IMG/VR virus record: IMGVR_UViG_3300031977_002414
Coordinates: 1-37,907 of that record
Strand: one strand, 5' to 3'
DNA from: a virus
DNA: 37,907 nt
Shown here piece after piece: positions 7,703 through 15,613 of the stretch. The notes under the pieces were generated by a model, which saw only the letters and a program-made list of their open reading frames with translations, had not been told where the DNA came from and did no database searches. The translations under genes were made by a program, and so were the position numbers. Numbering within the stretch: position 1 is the stretch's first letter; every line of letters starts with the position of its first letter.

Positions 7703-9826
7703 TTACCTTTGCTGCATGTACTTCTGCAGTTCAGACTGTGTTTTCAAGTTGTGCTCAACGATACTCTTCCGAGTTTGAGCTTCAGCCTGGGCCTGTATCT
7801 TTTGAACATCTCGCTCTTGTTTAACACCTGACTCTTGTTCCACGTAATCCAAATTCTTAAGATCAGTATCACTAGCAGCCTGTTCAGCTCTAGCATTATC
7901 AAGGTTGGCGTTAGCGTAGTTCTCAGTTGTTTTAGAACGTATCTCCTCAATCTCAGCCATAACCTTCTCCATTTCCATTTGTTGCATTTGCTGCTGTGCT
8001 GGGTCAGGTTGAGGCTCGTATCTCTCAATAGAGTGGGCTAATTCAGGCATCTTACGCAATCTGGCTATTTCAGAAAGAAGTATCTTCGTCATATCGAATG
8101 GTAAGCTGTTACCCATGGTTTGAAGCATGAAGGCTAACTCTTGAGCTTTAAGCTGCTGTTCTTCTGCCGTAGCAATCTTTAGCTTAACATCGTAGTTACC
8201 AGCTAAATCATCCCTACGGACTTCTACAAAGGATTCATCGGTAACACGTACAACTTCTTTTTCATCCAAGAATTCCGCATTCATCTGCATGACCTTACGG
8301 CCGACACGGATTAAACCATCAGCTAATCGACGTAAGATTGAAGTCTCTCGTTTACTTGAAGCATCCAAGGCCCCACGTATACCTGCCGCTACTTCACCCA
8401 TAGACTGAGAGTTAATACCGGCACTGAACGACTTAACACCCGTTAGAGACTCAGCTTCATGTTGCTGCATCTGGAATAGGTTAATGGCAGAAATAGGTAT
8501 CTCTGAGAAAGTGTGGGTAATGACTGCCTGTCTTGGGTCTACGTTAGCATTGAACTCGTAGTCTTCACCATTACGGAAACGTCTACGGTTTACAGGGTCT
8601 AAGGCATCTTTACGGATACCCATTTGTCCATTAGCAGATCGAGCCATAATATCGATCATACCACGCATTAAGGCACCCATAATCTTCTGGTTATCTTCCA
8701 GTAATGCGCCATCAGGTTCACCGTAGATACTGTTATCTACTGGGTTAATAGCTACGAATTCAAACGGAATCCATCCACCAGGGAAAGGGTTCTCTTCTAA
8801 GCGTATTAGAGTGTTTCCGGCCCATGAAGCTACAATAGGCTCAACAACACCGTCACCATCAATATCCCAAAATCCCCAATATTCATAAACCCAAATCTTT
8901 TTTCGTGAAGTATCCTTAAAAGTGAAGCCTGAGTCATTGGATGCTGTATCTGGTTCTCCGAGGGGTGAAGCTGCTGAATCTGCGATCTTTTCAAGGTTCT
9001 GGTATCTCCCATCTTTCTGTAAGTCGCTTCGGGTAGTTTCAAAACGGTACACGACGAACTTGGCGTCTTCGAAGTTATTTCCACATGTTGGGTCGATAAT
9101 GACATTTTCATAATTACATACCTCTACAGTTGGTTGATTTTTAGTAACTTCGGTACGTACACCATTCTCGTACCCGACCAGCACAGGCTGAATCGGCTCA
9201 CCGCCTTCTACCGTTAGTGCATGGGCTTCTTGCAATTCTTCCGGTACTTCTGAATAAAATCTTTCAGGGTCATCTTGTTTGAGTTGCATCAGTTCTTGGT
9301 GAAGTTGGGCTAACTCTGGGTTAACAACGTATTCATAGATAGGAAGTTCTTCTTCGATCTCTTTGGCTTCGTACTTCCAACCTAACCTAACAATCGCCGT
9401 ACCAGTATCTACTGCAGACTTAACGTAACGGTCTATGAAACCCACTTTATTGAGGCGAGTATTCCATTGGTTATTGAGCACTCTAACGCTCTGTAGTGCC
9501 GCTTTCTTGTCTTTCCAAGAAACAGGGGAAGCATCAAATAGGTTTTCGGTACTTAAGAACGGTTCAGATAAAGCAGGATAACGCCACTCTGCTTGTTTAC
9601 GGATTAACTGGGGAACATGCTTAGACCGGTTGGGCCTTGCCTTAATCTTTGCGGAATTACGGACATAAAGATTGTTAAGCCAAGTATCTATCTTGGTTTT
9701 TTGACTGTTATGGGAACTCTGCGCCTCAGTAACATCATTCTTTAAATCCATAATAGTTGGTGGATTACTCCAATCAACGAAAACTTTTGTGTCGTCACCA
9801 AGTACATTAGGTACCGTATTTTCCAT
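7703..9826 (-). CDS. portal protein, N4 gp59-like
   Basis: This 707-residue protein forms the dodecameric vertex through which DNA is packaged and ejected. The N-terminal half has features of podoviral portals (AEWRYPALSEPFLS near residue 72; the stem region contains IYGEPDGALLEDNQK and the ALMRGMIDIMARSANGQ helix). The C-terminal 130 residues form a Gln/Glu-rich coiled coil, as usual for this family. N4 gp59 is about 760 residues. The ATG has GAGGA at 7-nt spacing. It is the first gene after the divergent dUTPase, and a variant A6-C promoter motif lies about 50 nt upstream. Confidence 0.9.
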   Translation of the reverse strand: MENTVPNVLGDDTKVFVDWSNPPTIMDLKNDVTEAQSSHNSQKTKIDTWLNNLYVRNSAKIKARPNRSKHVPQLIRKQAEWRYPALSEPFLSTENLFDASPVSWKDKKAALQSVRVLNNQWNTRLNKVGFIDRYVKSAVDTGTAIVRLGWKYEAKEIEEELPIYEYVVNPELAQLHQELMQLKQDDPERFYSEVPEELQEAHALTVEGGEPIQPVLVGYENGVRTEVTKNQPTVEVCNYENVIIDPTCGNNFEDAKFVVYRFETTRSDLQKDGRYQNLEKIADSAASPLGEPDTASNDSGFTFKDTSRKKIWVYEYWGFWDIDGDGVVEPIVASWAGNTLIRLEENPFPGGWIPFEFVAINPVDNSIYGEPDGALLEDNQKIMGALMRGMIDIMARSANGQMGIRKDALDPVNRRRFRNGEDYEFNANVDPRQAVITHTFSEIPISAINLFQMQQHEAESLTGVKSFSAGINSQSMGEVAAGIRGALDASSKRETSILRRLADGLIRVGRKVMQMNAEFLDEKEVVRVTDESFVEVRRDDLAGNYDVKLKIATAEEQQLKAQELAFMLQTMGNSLPFDMTKILLSEIARLRKMPELAHSIERYEPQPDPAQQQMQQMEMEKVMAEIEEIRSKTTENYANANLDNARAEQAASDTDLKNLDYVEQESGVKQERDVQKIQAQAEAQTRKSIVEHNLKTQSELQKYMQQR

Positions 9827-9836
9827 TTAACAATCC

Positions 9837-9858
9837 TCATACAAAACCGTTTGTATGA
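9837..9858. repeat. 9-bp inverted repeat between portal and dUTPase
   Basis: TCATACAAA and TTTGTATGA flank a 4-nt CCG-containing loop in the 59-bp divergent gap. It could be an operator for either gene or an mRNA leader hairpin. There is no T-run, so it is not a typical terminator. Confidence 0.6.
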
Positions 9859-9870
9859 TCCTATTCAAAC

Positions 9871-9885
9871 TAAAGGAGTTTTTTC
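9871..9885 (-). promoter_or_regulatory. putative late promoter for portal, variant A6-C motif
   Basis: The minus-strand sequence is GAAAAAACTCCTTTA, which matches the GAAAAAACTTTTTTA consensus except for two C bases. It lies about 50 nt before the portal ATG. The same bases form the ribosome site and spacer of the dUTPase gene on the plus strand. Confidence 0.4.
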
Positions 9886-10308
9886 TTGAAAATTAAGTCT
9901 GAACACGAAAACTTTCAAATTCCTGTCCGATCTACCCAAGATTCGGGAGGTTTTGACATATTTATGCCTGAAGCTGGTAGTTATGAAGGAGGTGATAAAG
10001 TCATCGTACCTTTAGGTTTCTCCACGGAGATTCCATTAGGCCATGTTGCTTTGTTACTGCCTCGATCTGGTACCGGGTTTAAACACGGCTTAGAGGTAAA
10101 TAATACAGTGGGAGTTATTGATAGTGACTTCCGTGGTCAATGGCACGCAGCCATTAAAACCAAATCTGGTAAGCCGTTTAGCTGGGAAGCTGGAGAACGT
10201 ATCTTACAATTTGTGATAGTACCAGTTGCTACGCCTAGCTTAGAGCTAGTAGAATCATTGGAAGACTCAGAGCGCGGGAAAGGTGGACTTGGGTCTACTG
10301 GTAAATAA
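9886..10308 (+). CDS. dut: dUTP diphosphatase (dUTPase)
   Basis: It hydrolyses dUTP to dUMP and diphosphate, keeping uracil out of phage DNA and feeding dTMP synthesis. All five trimeric-dUTPase motifs are visible in 140 residues: SGGFDIF (20-26), PRSGTGFKHG (59-68), GVIDSDFRGQW (76-86), ERILQFVIVP (104-113) and RGKGGLGSTG (130-139). Motif 5 has Leu where Phe is usual. The start is TTG at 9886 with AGGAG at 7-nt spacing. It is the only plus-strand gene inside the minus-strand late block, which suggests separate acquisition or early expression from its own promoter. Confidence 0.93.
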   Translation: MKIKSEHENFQIPVRSTQDSGGFDIFMPEAGSYEGGDKVIVPLGFSTEIPLGHVALLLPRSGTGFKHGLEVNNTVGVIDSDFRGQWHAAIKTKSGKPFSWEAGERILQFVIVPVATPSLELVESLEDSERGKGGLGSTGK

Positions 10309-10310
10309 GT

Positions 10311-10331
10311 AAGGGGCGAAAGCCCCTTTCT
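10311..10331. terminator. Shared terminator between convergent dUTPase and gp67-like genes
   Basis: A 7-bp stem AAGGGGC/GCCCCTT with a GAAA loop is followed by TTCTTT on the plus strand and a weaker T-rich run on the minus strand. It stops dUTPase transcription and possibly the late transcript. Confidence 0.8.
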
Positions 10332-10997
10332 TTATACCCAACCATCTTCGTATACAGCATCTCTCCACTCTAGTTGGTCATTATCCATATTAAAAGCTTC
10401 CAATTTCTGACAAGCCAACTCGTATTGCGTATTTAATGCTGTAGCTGAGTCGATACCATCTGCTGCACCGTTACCTGAGTGGGCTTTAGCTGCAATATAA
10501 AGAACCAATGGTTCTAAGAAAGGTTGAGGTAACTCAATCGTTACCGTAGCTGGGTCATCATAAATAACATCTTCACTGAAAGCAGGATGATCCTCGCGGT
10601 ATTCTACTAATATTCTTGAAGGTCGAGTATCTAGGGTAACAGGTAAGGTAATACTCCTATAGTTAGGGGACTGATAACTTTTACTATTCTGTTTCTGGTT
10701 AAAGGGTTGTAACTCTAAATTGCCCGCAGAATCTTCTACCAGAATACGCTCTATTTTTAATAGATCAGGGTAAGTAGCACTATCCAAAACATACTCGTCT
10801 TGCCCATCAACCAATGTTACCCATGTTTGTTGAATACGTAAGTCAAAGCGAGTATGTAGTGCAGTTAATGCTCTACGTGCCAAAATAAGTAACTTACTAG
10901 CATTATCGTAGTTAGAGATTCCTGGTTCACCATCCCCCAGGTAATTAATACGTAATTCGCCAGCATTTAAGGCATCAAATAAGTCTTTCAGTAACAT
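10332..10997 (-). CDS. head-tail adaptor protein, N4 gp67-like
   Basis: This 221-residue protein follows the large terminase by 7 nt. The sequence (an N-terminal helical part, WVTLVDGQDEYVLD near residue 59, then beta-rich repeats and a C-terminal helical YIAAKAHSG region) resembles podoviral adaptor proteins that bind under the portal. In N4 the gene next to the terminase, gp67, is a virion protein near the head-tail junction. The start has AGGTG at proper spacing. The name rests on order and general fold features. Confidence 0.7.
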   Translation of the reverse strand: MLLKDLFDALNAGELRINYLGDGEPGISNYDNASKLLILARRALTALHTRFDLRIQQTWVTLVDGQDEYVLDSATYPDLLKIERILVEDSAGNLELQPFNQKQNSKSYQSPNYRSITLPVTLDTRPSRILVEYREDHPAFSEDVIYDDPATVTIELPQPFLEPLVLYIAAKAHSGNGAADGIDSATALNTQYELACQKLEAFNMDNDQLEWRDAVYEDGWV

Positions 10998-11004
10998 AAG
11001 GCAC

Positions 11005-13602
11005 CTACACTATGTATGAGTTATAACCAATATCTTCAGTAATAGGCTCATCATCCCAGATTGAGGAACCATAATTCTGACTTTCTGTATGTTCGTAGGA
11101 ATTACTCTCACCTGAAGGTTCCCAGACTTTAAGCAGGGATAACTGGCTAATCAAGTCGATACCATCATCGTGTTTGGATTTAATACCGCTATTGGTTACC
11201 AAATACAGCTCGTTAAGTAATTCCTGAATGAAAGGAGTCTCTTTAGCTTCCAGTGGTAAATGAATCTTCCCTGCTTTAAACCAAGGAGTTACAGTATTGA
11301 ATCGGGTAAACTTATCGGCTACTGCACGTAATCCTGGCTGATTGTTATTTCCCTGAGAAGCCAAGGTAAACCAAATATTTTTAACCATCATTTCTCGTTG
11401 AATCCAATCAATGAAGCCGCCTTGTTGCCCATTAACCTCAACCCCAACTAATTGAGGATTGTATTGTTGGGCATAGCGGAATAATCGATCAATATTGGTA
11501 TCCATCCTGACACGTTCTAAGTAACCATCTACCAAGAACCAATCCCGGTTAGAGTTGTAAGCCCAGACAGCTACACCAGAGTAGTCTCCAGATTGTCGGG
11601 TACTAGTAGCAAAGTCAGTGGTAATGTACCAGTTGAAGTAGGTAGGATTAGCTAAGAAGGCTTTACGGGAATACCACTTAACATCTTCATCAAGAATAAC
11701 CCGATCATCCTGAGATACGATTCTCAGCATCATTTCCTGGTTAAAGTCTTGGATTCTCCCCCGTTTAAGAGCGTCTTCATATTTCTTCTTCACATACTCG
11801 TAAGGGAAACGATCTGGCCAAGAGCCTCTGAATTCTGATTTCTTACACGGGAATTGTTCACACACTGGGAACACGTTAACCGACCAAGTACCAGATTCCA
11901 CTGCCTTGTATAGAGGGTCATTCTGATTAAACGGAGTACCCGACCAGATCATCATGTTAGCAGTAGGGTGTAGAGCGTGTTCTACTGCCTTGTAGATGGT
12001 ATCTTCAATACTGGCAGTAACAGTAGGCGACTTAGCGTCATCATCGCTGATTAAGTCATCCATAAGTGCTAATTGAGGACGTTTACCCATCTCTTTAGCA
12101 CCACGAACACCGGTTTTTGCGCCGTAGCCCTTCATAACAAGACGTTTACCGTCTATGTTACGGAACTCCCAACGAATATCTGTGAACTTAACAACTGGCA
12201 CATACCGTTGCAGAAATTCACTATTCTCCCAACGATACTCAAGGTTCTTACGCATGTTCTTAACACCATTCTCAATGGAGTCAGATACATACAAACCAAG
12301 ATCAACCTTACCCACGATAGGCATTTCGCCATACACTGCCAGGTATAGGATTAGGTACTCACCTAGCAAAGTGGTGTTGTGAGTTGTGAAAAAGTCATTT
12401 GCTAAGAATGAGTGAGTAGCATCAGCTACTGCAATGCACTGCGAAGGTTCTTGTTCGATAGGAGTAATATCGGCAATTCCTACATGCCCTATTTTGTTTG
12501 GTTTCCACGAAGCTGCCTTACGAGGTAAGCGGAACGGACACATATCTAATCTAACGTATACCCGTTGAGCTTTACCTGTTTTACCTACAGTTGCTTCTCC
12601 TCCAAGACTTCGAACTAACCACACGACATCATTAATAAGTCCTGGGGACATAGAGCAGAAGCTGGCATACCCTCTAGGGCATGTACCATCTGTATCCATT
12701 AATCCTTGAAGAACTGCTAAACGCTGCTCGATACTTCCCCATAAGAGTTCTTGGGGTACTCGCTTGCCGTAAGTATTTGCAGTTCCGATATAGCTTTTAA
12801 CTGTCTTACCTAACCCGTTTAAGGAGAATCTAACAGTATCAGGGTTACGTTTATCATGACGTACAGTATGAGCTTGTGCATTTTGAACTGTGGCTAGGAA
12901 ATGGGATAAATCATCAACATGTGTATGAATTCTCGTGAATCCAGTATCTTGAGCGATATTCCCATCCCCTAGAATTACCCCAATAGTGTAGGGGTCGATA
13001 GGTACATCTACAGGAGGGAGTTGAACTGCCTGCGGTGTTGGAATGAACCATTTAACTTCTTTACCCGAAGGACACCGTTCATTAACTTTTCGGGAGTAAC
13101 TTACCCCACGTTTAATAATTTCTTGAGTGGTAAGTACGTACTCATTAAATCCAGGCAGTGAGCGCTTACCTGTTCGACGCTTTTTCACAAAATTTAGGTG
13201 ATCTTCCGAAACCTTTAATTTACGTCCATCAACTAATTGAATTTCGTACATAGGTTTATGGAAGATTTCGCTTTTATGCGTTACCTGCGTGACTTCACCG
13301 TTACGTGTAAACACAGCATCCCCTACCTGTAACTCTGCCATTGAGACATTGCCTCTAGGGGTAGGTATCTGTGTATCCAGGCTTAATGCCTTAGCTACCC
13401 CGCGATGGCACATGTTGGCTATACGATTACTGTTAAGTATCGTATCTAACATGTAATAGTGGACTATAGGCGTCTTATTCTCTTCACCTTCATCACCATT
13501 AACCAGTTTAATGAAGTTAACAAAAGCTAAGGCAAAGTCAGAAGGGACATAATCTTCTGGTATTTCATAGTCAACTGAGTTGAGAAAGTCTTCAACTTTC
13601 AT
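11005..13602 (-). CDS. terminase large subunit with in-frame intein, N4 gp68-like
   Basis: This 865-residue precursor is an ATP-driven DNA packaging motor and headful nuclease. Removing intein residues 72-409 leaves 527 residues, the normal terminase size, and joins HRGVAK to TTLLGEY to restore a Walker A motif. Walker B is LALMDDLI (511-518). The nuclease domain shows TTDFATSTR (Asp663) and a late HDDGIDLI acidic motif. The ATP site is therefore broken until splicing occurs. The ATG overlaps the gp69-like gene by 11 nt. The family call is very secure. Confidence 0.95.
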   Translation of the reverse strand: MKVEDFLNSVDYEIPEDYVPSDFALAFVNFIKLVNGDEGEENKTPIVHYYMLDTILNSNRIANMCHRGVAKALSLDTQIPTPRGNVSMAELQVGDAVFTRNGEVTQVTHKSEIFHKPMYEIQLVDGRKLKVSEDHLNFVKKRRTGKRSLPGFNEYVLTTQEIIKRGVSYSRKVNERCPSGKEVKWFIPTPQAVQLPPVDVPIDPYTIGVILGDGNIAQDTGFTRIHTHVDDLSHFLATVQNAQAHTVRHDKRNPDTVRFSLNGLGKTVKSYIGTANTYGKRVPQELLWGSIEQRLAVLQGLMDTDGTCPRGYASFCSMSPGLINDVVWLVRSLGGEATVGKTGKAQRVYVRLDMCPFRLPRKAASWKPNKIGHVGIADITPIEQEPSQCIAVADATHSFLANDFFTTHNTTLLGEYLILYLAVYGEMPIVGKVDLGLYVSDSIENGVKNMRKNLEYRWENSEFLQRYVPVVKFTDIRWEFRNIDGKRLVMKGYGAKTGVRGAKEMGKRPQLALMDDLISDDDAKSPTVTASIEDTIYKAVEHALHPTANMMIWSGTPFNQNDPLYKAVESGTWSVNVFPVCEQFPCKKSEFRGSWPDRFPYEYVKKKYEDALKRGRIQDFNQEMMLRIVSQDDRVILDEDVKWYSRKAFLANPTYFNWYITTDFATSTRQSGDYSGVAVWAYNSNRDWFLVDGYLERVRMDTNIDRLFRYAQQYNPQLVGVEVNGQQGGFIDWIQREMMVKNIWFTLASQGNNNQPGLRAVADKFTRFNTVTPWFKAGKIHLPLEAKETPFIQELLNELYLVTNSGIKSKHDDGIDLISQLSLLKVWEPSGESNSYEHTESQNYGSSIWDDEPITEDIGYNSYIV
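12376..13389 (-). other. intein with LAGLIDADG homing endonuclease in terminase Walker A
   Basis: The intein is 338 residues (precursor 72-409). The N-terminal splicing block starts ALSLDTQIPTPRGN. Block B is VSEDHLNF (131-138). The endonuclease core has two LAGLIDADG helices, YTIGVILGDG (205-214) and VLQGLMDTDG (297-306). Block F contains Cys389 in SQCIAVADATHSFL, and the end is TTHN followed by extein Thr410. Residue 1 is Ala, so the usual N-terminal Cys/Ser attack is impossible. A block F Cys plus block G Thr407 matches class 3 inteins, except that the expected block B Trp is Asn137. The class call is inference. Confidence 0.93.
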
Positions 13603-14281
13603 CTACTTCACCTTCAATGACTAAACCAGTTTCAGCAACATCTTTGGCATTAACCAACCCAGCACTTAACATTTCACGTTGTTTGGCTACCAATGCTGCG
13701 GTACTTTCACGTAGAGCAGTTAAGGCTGAATCTTCTTTAACATTAACATCCAGCTCTAATTTGGCAGCTTCTGGACGTTTAAGGTGAGTAAGAATACTGT
13801 TAGCAGCATCTGAACGAACCTTCTCACTACGAGCTGTAACCATAAGCTCTGCCTGAGTATTCAAAGCTTTCTGGTATAAATCTTGGTTTAAAATCCAAGC
13901 AGGGATAATGGTCTGTTCCATTATCAGGTTAACCAGCTTGGTTTTGTTATAGGCCGCTACATAAGCTGAGATTTCTTTAGGCGTAAACTTACGTGCAATA
14001 AAAGACTGGTATCTTTGTGGAAAGGTAATCCGGTAGGAATCCTGGTTAGACTTACCCATGAGTTTATTAGCTACATATTTGACAGCACTGATGTAATCAT
14101 CAATCTTAAACTTACCGTCCTTCATTACGTGGGTATAGCTTAATAAGTTCTCACGGTAATGTTCAGCAGTGTCAGGATCAGCTAACATATCCTGAACCTT
14201 CTGGATCGTATCGTCATTCACATTTCTACGAATAGAAGGGGGTAATGCGGCTTTAAAATCTACTTCTATTTGGGTTGTCAT
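13592..14281 (-). CDS. N4 gp69-like protein, probable small terminase subunit
   Basis: This 229-residue mostly helical protein lies directly upstream of the large terminase with an 11-nt overlap, the classic small-terminase position. An upstream in-frame ATG at 14293 is rejected as the start because GGAGGT lies exactly 5 nt before the ATG at 14281. The middle contains basic helices (FPQRYQSFIARKFTPKE), and the C-terminus is acidic. DNA recognition at packaging is inferred from position; no clear HTH motif is readable. An A6-C-T6 motif lies about 45 nt upstream. Confidence 0.65.
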   Translation of the reverse strand: MTTQIEVDFKAALPPSIRRNVNDDTIQKVQDMLADPDTAEHYRENLLSYTHVMKDGKFKIDDYISAVKYVANKLMGKSNQDSYRITFPQRYQSFIARKFTPKEISAYVAAYNKTKLVNLIMEQTIIPAWILNQDLYQKALNTQAELMVTARSEKVRSDAANSILTHLKRPEAAKLELDVNVKEDSALTALRESTAALVAKQREMLSAGLVNAKDVAETGLVIEGEVDES

Positions 14282-14320
14282 AGTTACCTCCATTGGACAT
14301 AGAGGTAACTGTAAGCAGAT

Positions 14321-14335
14321 TAAAAAAGTTTTTTC
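14321..14335 (-). promoter_or_regulatory. putative late promoter, A6-C-T6 motif
   Basis: The minus-strand sequence GAAAAAACTTTTTTA lies 40-54 nt before the gp69-like start. It matches, in the same sense, copies at 7617 and 36547 and a variant at 9871. Confidence 0.5.
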
Positions 14336-14342
14336 TTAGAAT

Positions 14343-14813
14343 TTAGTCTAGCTTAGGGTAGACAGGCGCCTCCGGCACAAAATGGGTAATATCAATATCC
14401 CAATCACTGTATTCATCTAGTAGCAACATAACTACTTTAAATGTCATACGGCTACTGGTTACAGCAGGTAGCCAGTTATTCTTGGATTCAGGCATCATCT
14501 TAAGTTTAGAACCAACCGCAATACACCCGGAAACATCAGTAGGCCAATTACCAGGATGCAGCATAATGTAATCTCGGTTAGGCACGTCCATGACTTCCCA
14601 ACCTTCCTCAAAGTCACCTCCAGAGGTACGGTTTACAACAGGGGAGTATCTTAATCCAAGAGAGTATCTACCTTCAGGGATGCAACTCATATTGGGTTCA
14701 TTACCCAACCAAGGACGTTCAACGGTATGAAATATCTCACCGGAAGGGAACTTTAGCTTTCCGTATGTCCCAAAGGGCATATAACCAAAGCGTTCTAAAA
14801 CCAATAAATTCAT
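14343..14813 (-). CDS. DUF5675-family protein with YkuD-like His/Cys motif
   Basis: This 156-residue protein has the family pattern of DUF5675: TVERPWLGNEP (30-40), SCIPEGRYSL (43-52), then MLHPGNWPTDVSGCIAVG (84-101). The last segment, with His86 and S95-G-C97, resembles the catalytic His...SxGC signature of L,D-transpeptidase (YkuD) folds. A peptidoglycan role, for example in lysis, is possible but unproven. It is the first minus-strand gene at the divergent point. Its ribosome site GGAG (14821-14824) lies within the arm of a 9-bp hairpin. Confidence 0.7.
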   Translation of the reverse strand: MNLLVLERFGYMPFGTYGKLKFPSGEIFHTVERPWLGNEPNMSCIPEGRYSLGLRYSPVVNRTSGGDFEEGWEVMDVPNRDYIMLHPGNWPTDVSGCIAVGSKLKMMPESKNNWLPAVTSSRMTFKVVMLLLDEYSDWDIDITHFVPEAPVYPKLD

Positions 14814-14818
14814 GACAC

Positions 14819-14855
14819 CTCTCCCAAAAAATTAGACCGTACCAACTTGGGAGAG
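14819..14855 (-). promoter_or_regulatory. Hairpin covering ribosome site of DUF5675 gene
   Basis: CTCTCCCAA at 14819-14827 and TTGGGAGAG at 14847-14855 (plus strand) form a perfect 9-bp stem with a 19-nt loop. In minus-strand mRNA the proximal arm contains the GGAG ribosome site, so a transcript starting upstream would have a closed site. A transcript starting within the loop would have an open one. Confidence 0.6.
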
Positions 14856-14887
14856 AAAAATTCTCGATTTTTTATTAGGAGACATTT

Positions 14888-15151
14888 ATGTGGGTACTTA
14901 CCAGAGAAGTAAATGCTTACGACCAAGAAGGGGAATACTTTGTAGCAGCTTTCCTACATAAACCTACTTATACTGATCTAGTTAAGGTATTCAAACAAAT
15001 TGATAAAGACAAAGTTAGAGCTAGATTCGAAAACCGGGAGTTTTTAGAGCATCTACTCCGTGGAGGAGGTAGGCGTGATGTTGAGTGGGAATGGTATTTC
15101 CTTAAAGAATACAGCGAAGGTCAAGTTTTGTATGAGGAGCCTTACTACTAA
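14888..15151 (+). CDS. hypothetical protein, first plus-strand early gene
   Basis: This 87-residue acidic and aromatic protein has no recognised domain. The start is supported by TTAGGAGACATTT before the ATG. It opens the rightward gene array, 74 nt from the divergent DUF5675 gene. Its stop overlaps the next ATG as TAATG. A tight GAGAA-AAA-TTCTC stem followed by T6 lies between 14853 and 14875 and could be a weak terminator or a promoter hairpin. Confidence 0.75.
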   Translation: MWVLTREVNAYDQEGEYFVAAFLHKPTYTDLVKVFKQIDKDKVRARFENREFLEHLLRGGGRRDVEWEWYFLKEYSEGQVLYEEPYY

Positions 15152-15216
15152 TGAAATATCGAGGCTATCAAATCGATCTTAAAGATTATGAAGGTTATAT
15201 GGAGATTGTAGAATGA
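15151..15216 (+). CDS. possible 21-residue peptide gene
   Basis: This is a very short frame, MKYRGYQIDLKDYEGYMEIV plus a final Glu. It starts in a TAATG overlap with the gene before and ends in an ATGA overlap with the gene after, so it fills the gap exactly. An AGGAG lies 13 nt upstream. The exact interlocking supports translation by coupling, but the length makes it uncertain. Confidence 0.4.
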   Translation: MKYRGYQIDLKDYEGYMEIVE

Positions 15217-15437
15217 AAACATATCAAGCCAAAATACTAGAAGCTCTCAGTTCTATACAGACTGACGTTGACCTTTACTTGGAAGGTAGGTGGGAACCTA
15301 ACGATGATTCTATGGAAGCCATAGGCGATATGGTTACTGCACTGCATTACCTTCTTGTAGAGTTAGGAGCGTTACCTATGGAGGCAACACTTTACGATGT
15401 TTTGAATGAGCCTAACCCGCTAGAGACGAATTCATGA
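15213..15437 (+). CDS. hypothetical protein
   Basis: This is a 74-residue acidic, probably all-helical protein of unknown function. A GGAG site lies 9 nt before the ATG. It overlaps both neighbours by 4 nt (ATGA), so it is translated as part of the tightly coupled run 14888-15915. Confidence 0.7.
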   Translation: MKTYQAKILEALSSIQTDVDLYLEGRWEPNDDSMEAIGDMVTALHYLLVELGALPMEATLYDVLNEPNPLETNS

Positions 15438-15613
15438 AAACCATAAAGATAACCATGGAATTACCAACTCCGCCCGATGGGTGGAGATATACCGGTGAGT
15501 ACCGGGTACCCAAGAAGAATGAGCATTATTTCTTAGCAGAAAGAGACTTATGGGTATTACAAAGTACGGGTACAATAACTTCCCGACATTTCATACTACA
15601 AAAGGAAACCTAA
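15434..15613 (+). CDS. hypothetical small protein, 59 residues
   Basis: It begins MKTIKITMELPTPPDGWRYT and ends LQKET. It starts in an ATGA overlap with the previous gene, and its TAA overlaps the next ATG as TAATG. The LPTPPDGW and RDLWVL segments are typical of small phage proteins, but no function is known to me. The exact fit between two genes supports it. Confidence 0.65.
   Translation: MKTIKITMELPTPPDGWRYTGEYRVPKKNEHYFLAERDLWVLQSTGTITSRHFILQKET

Noticed and set aside
14853-14875. GAGAA-AAA-TTCTC stem before the first early gene as a promoter hairpin
   Set aside because: The geometry fits, but it is A/T-only in the loop, lacks CGG and runs into T6, so a weak terminator is as likely.
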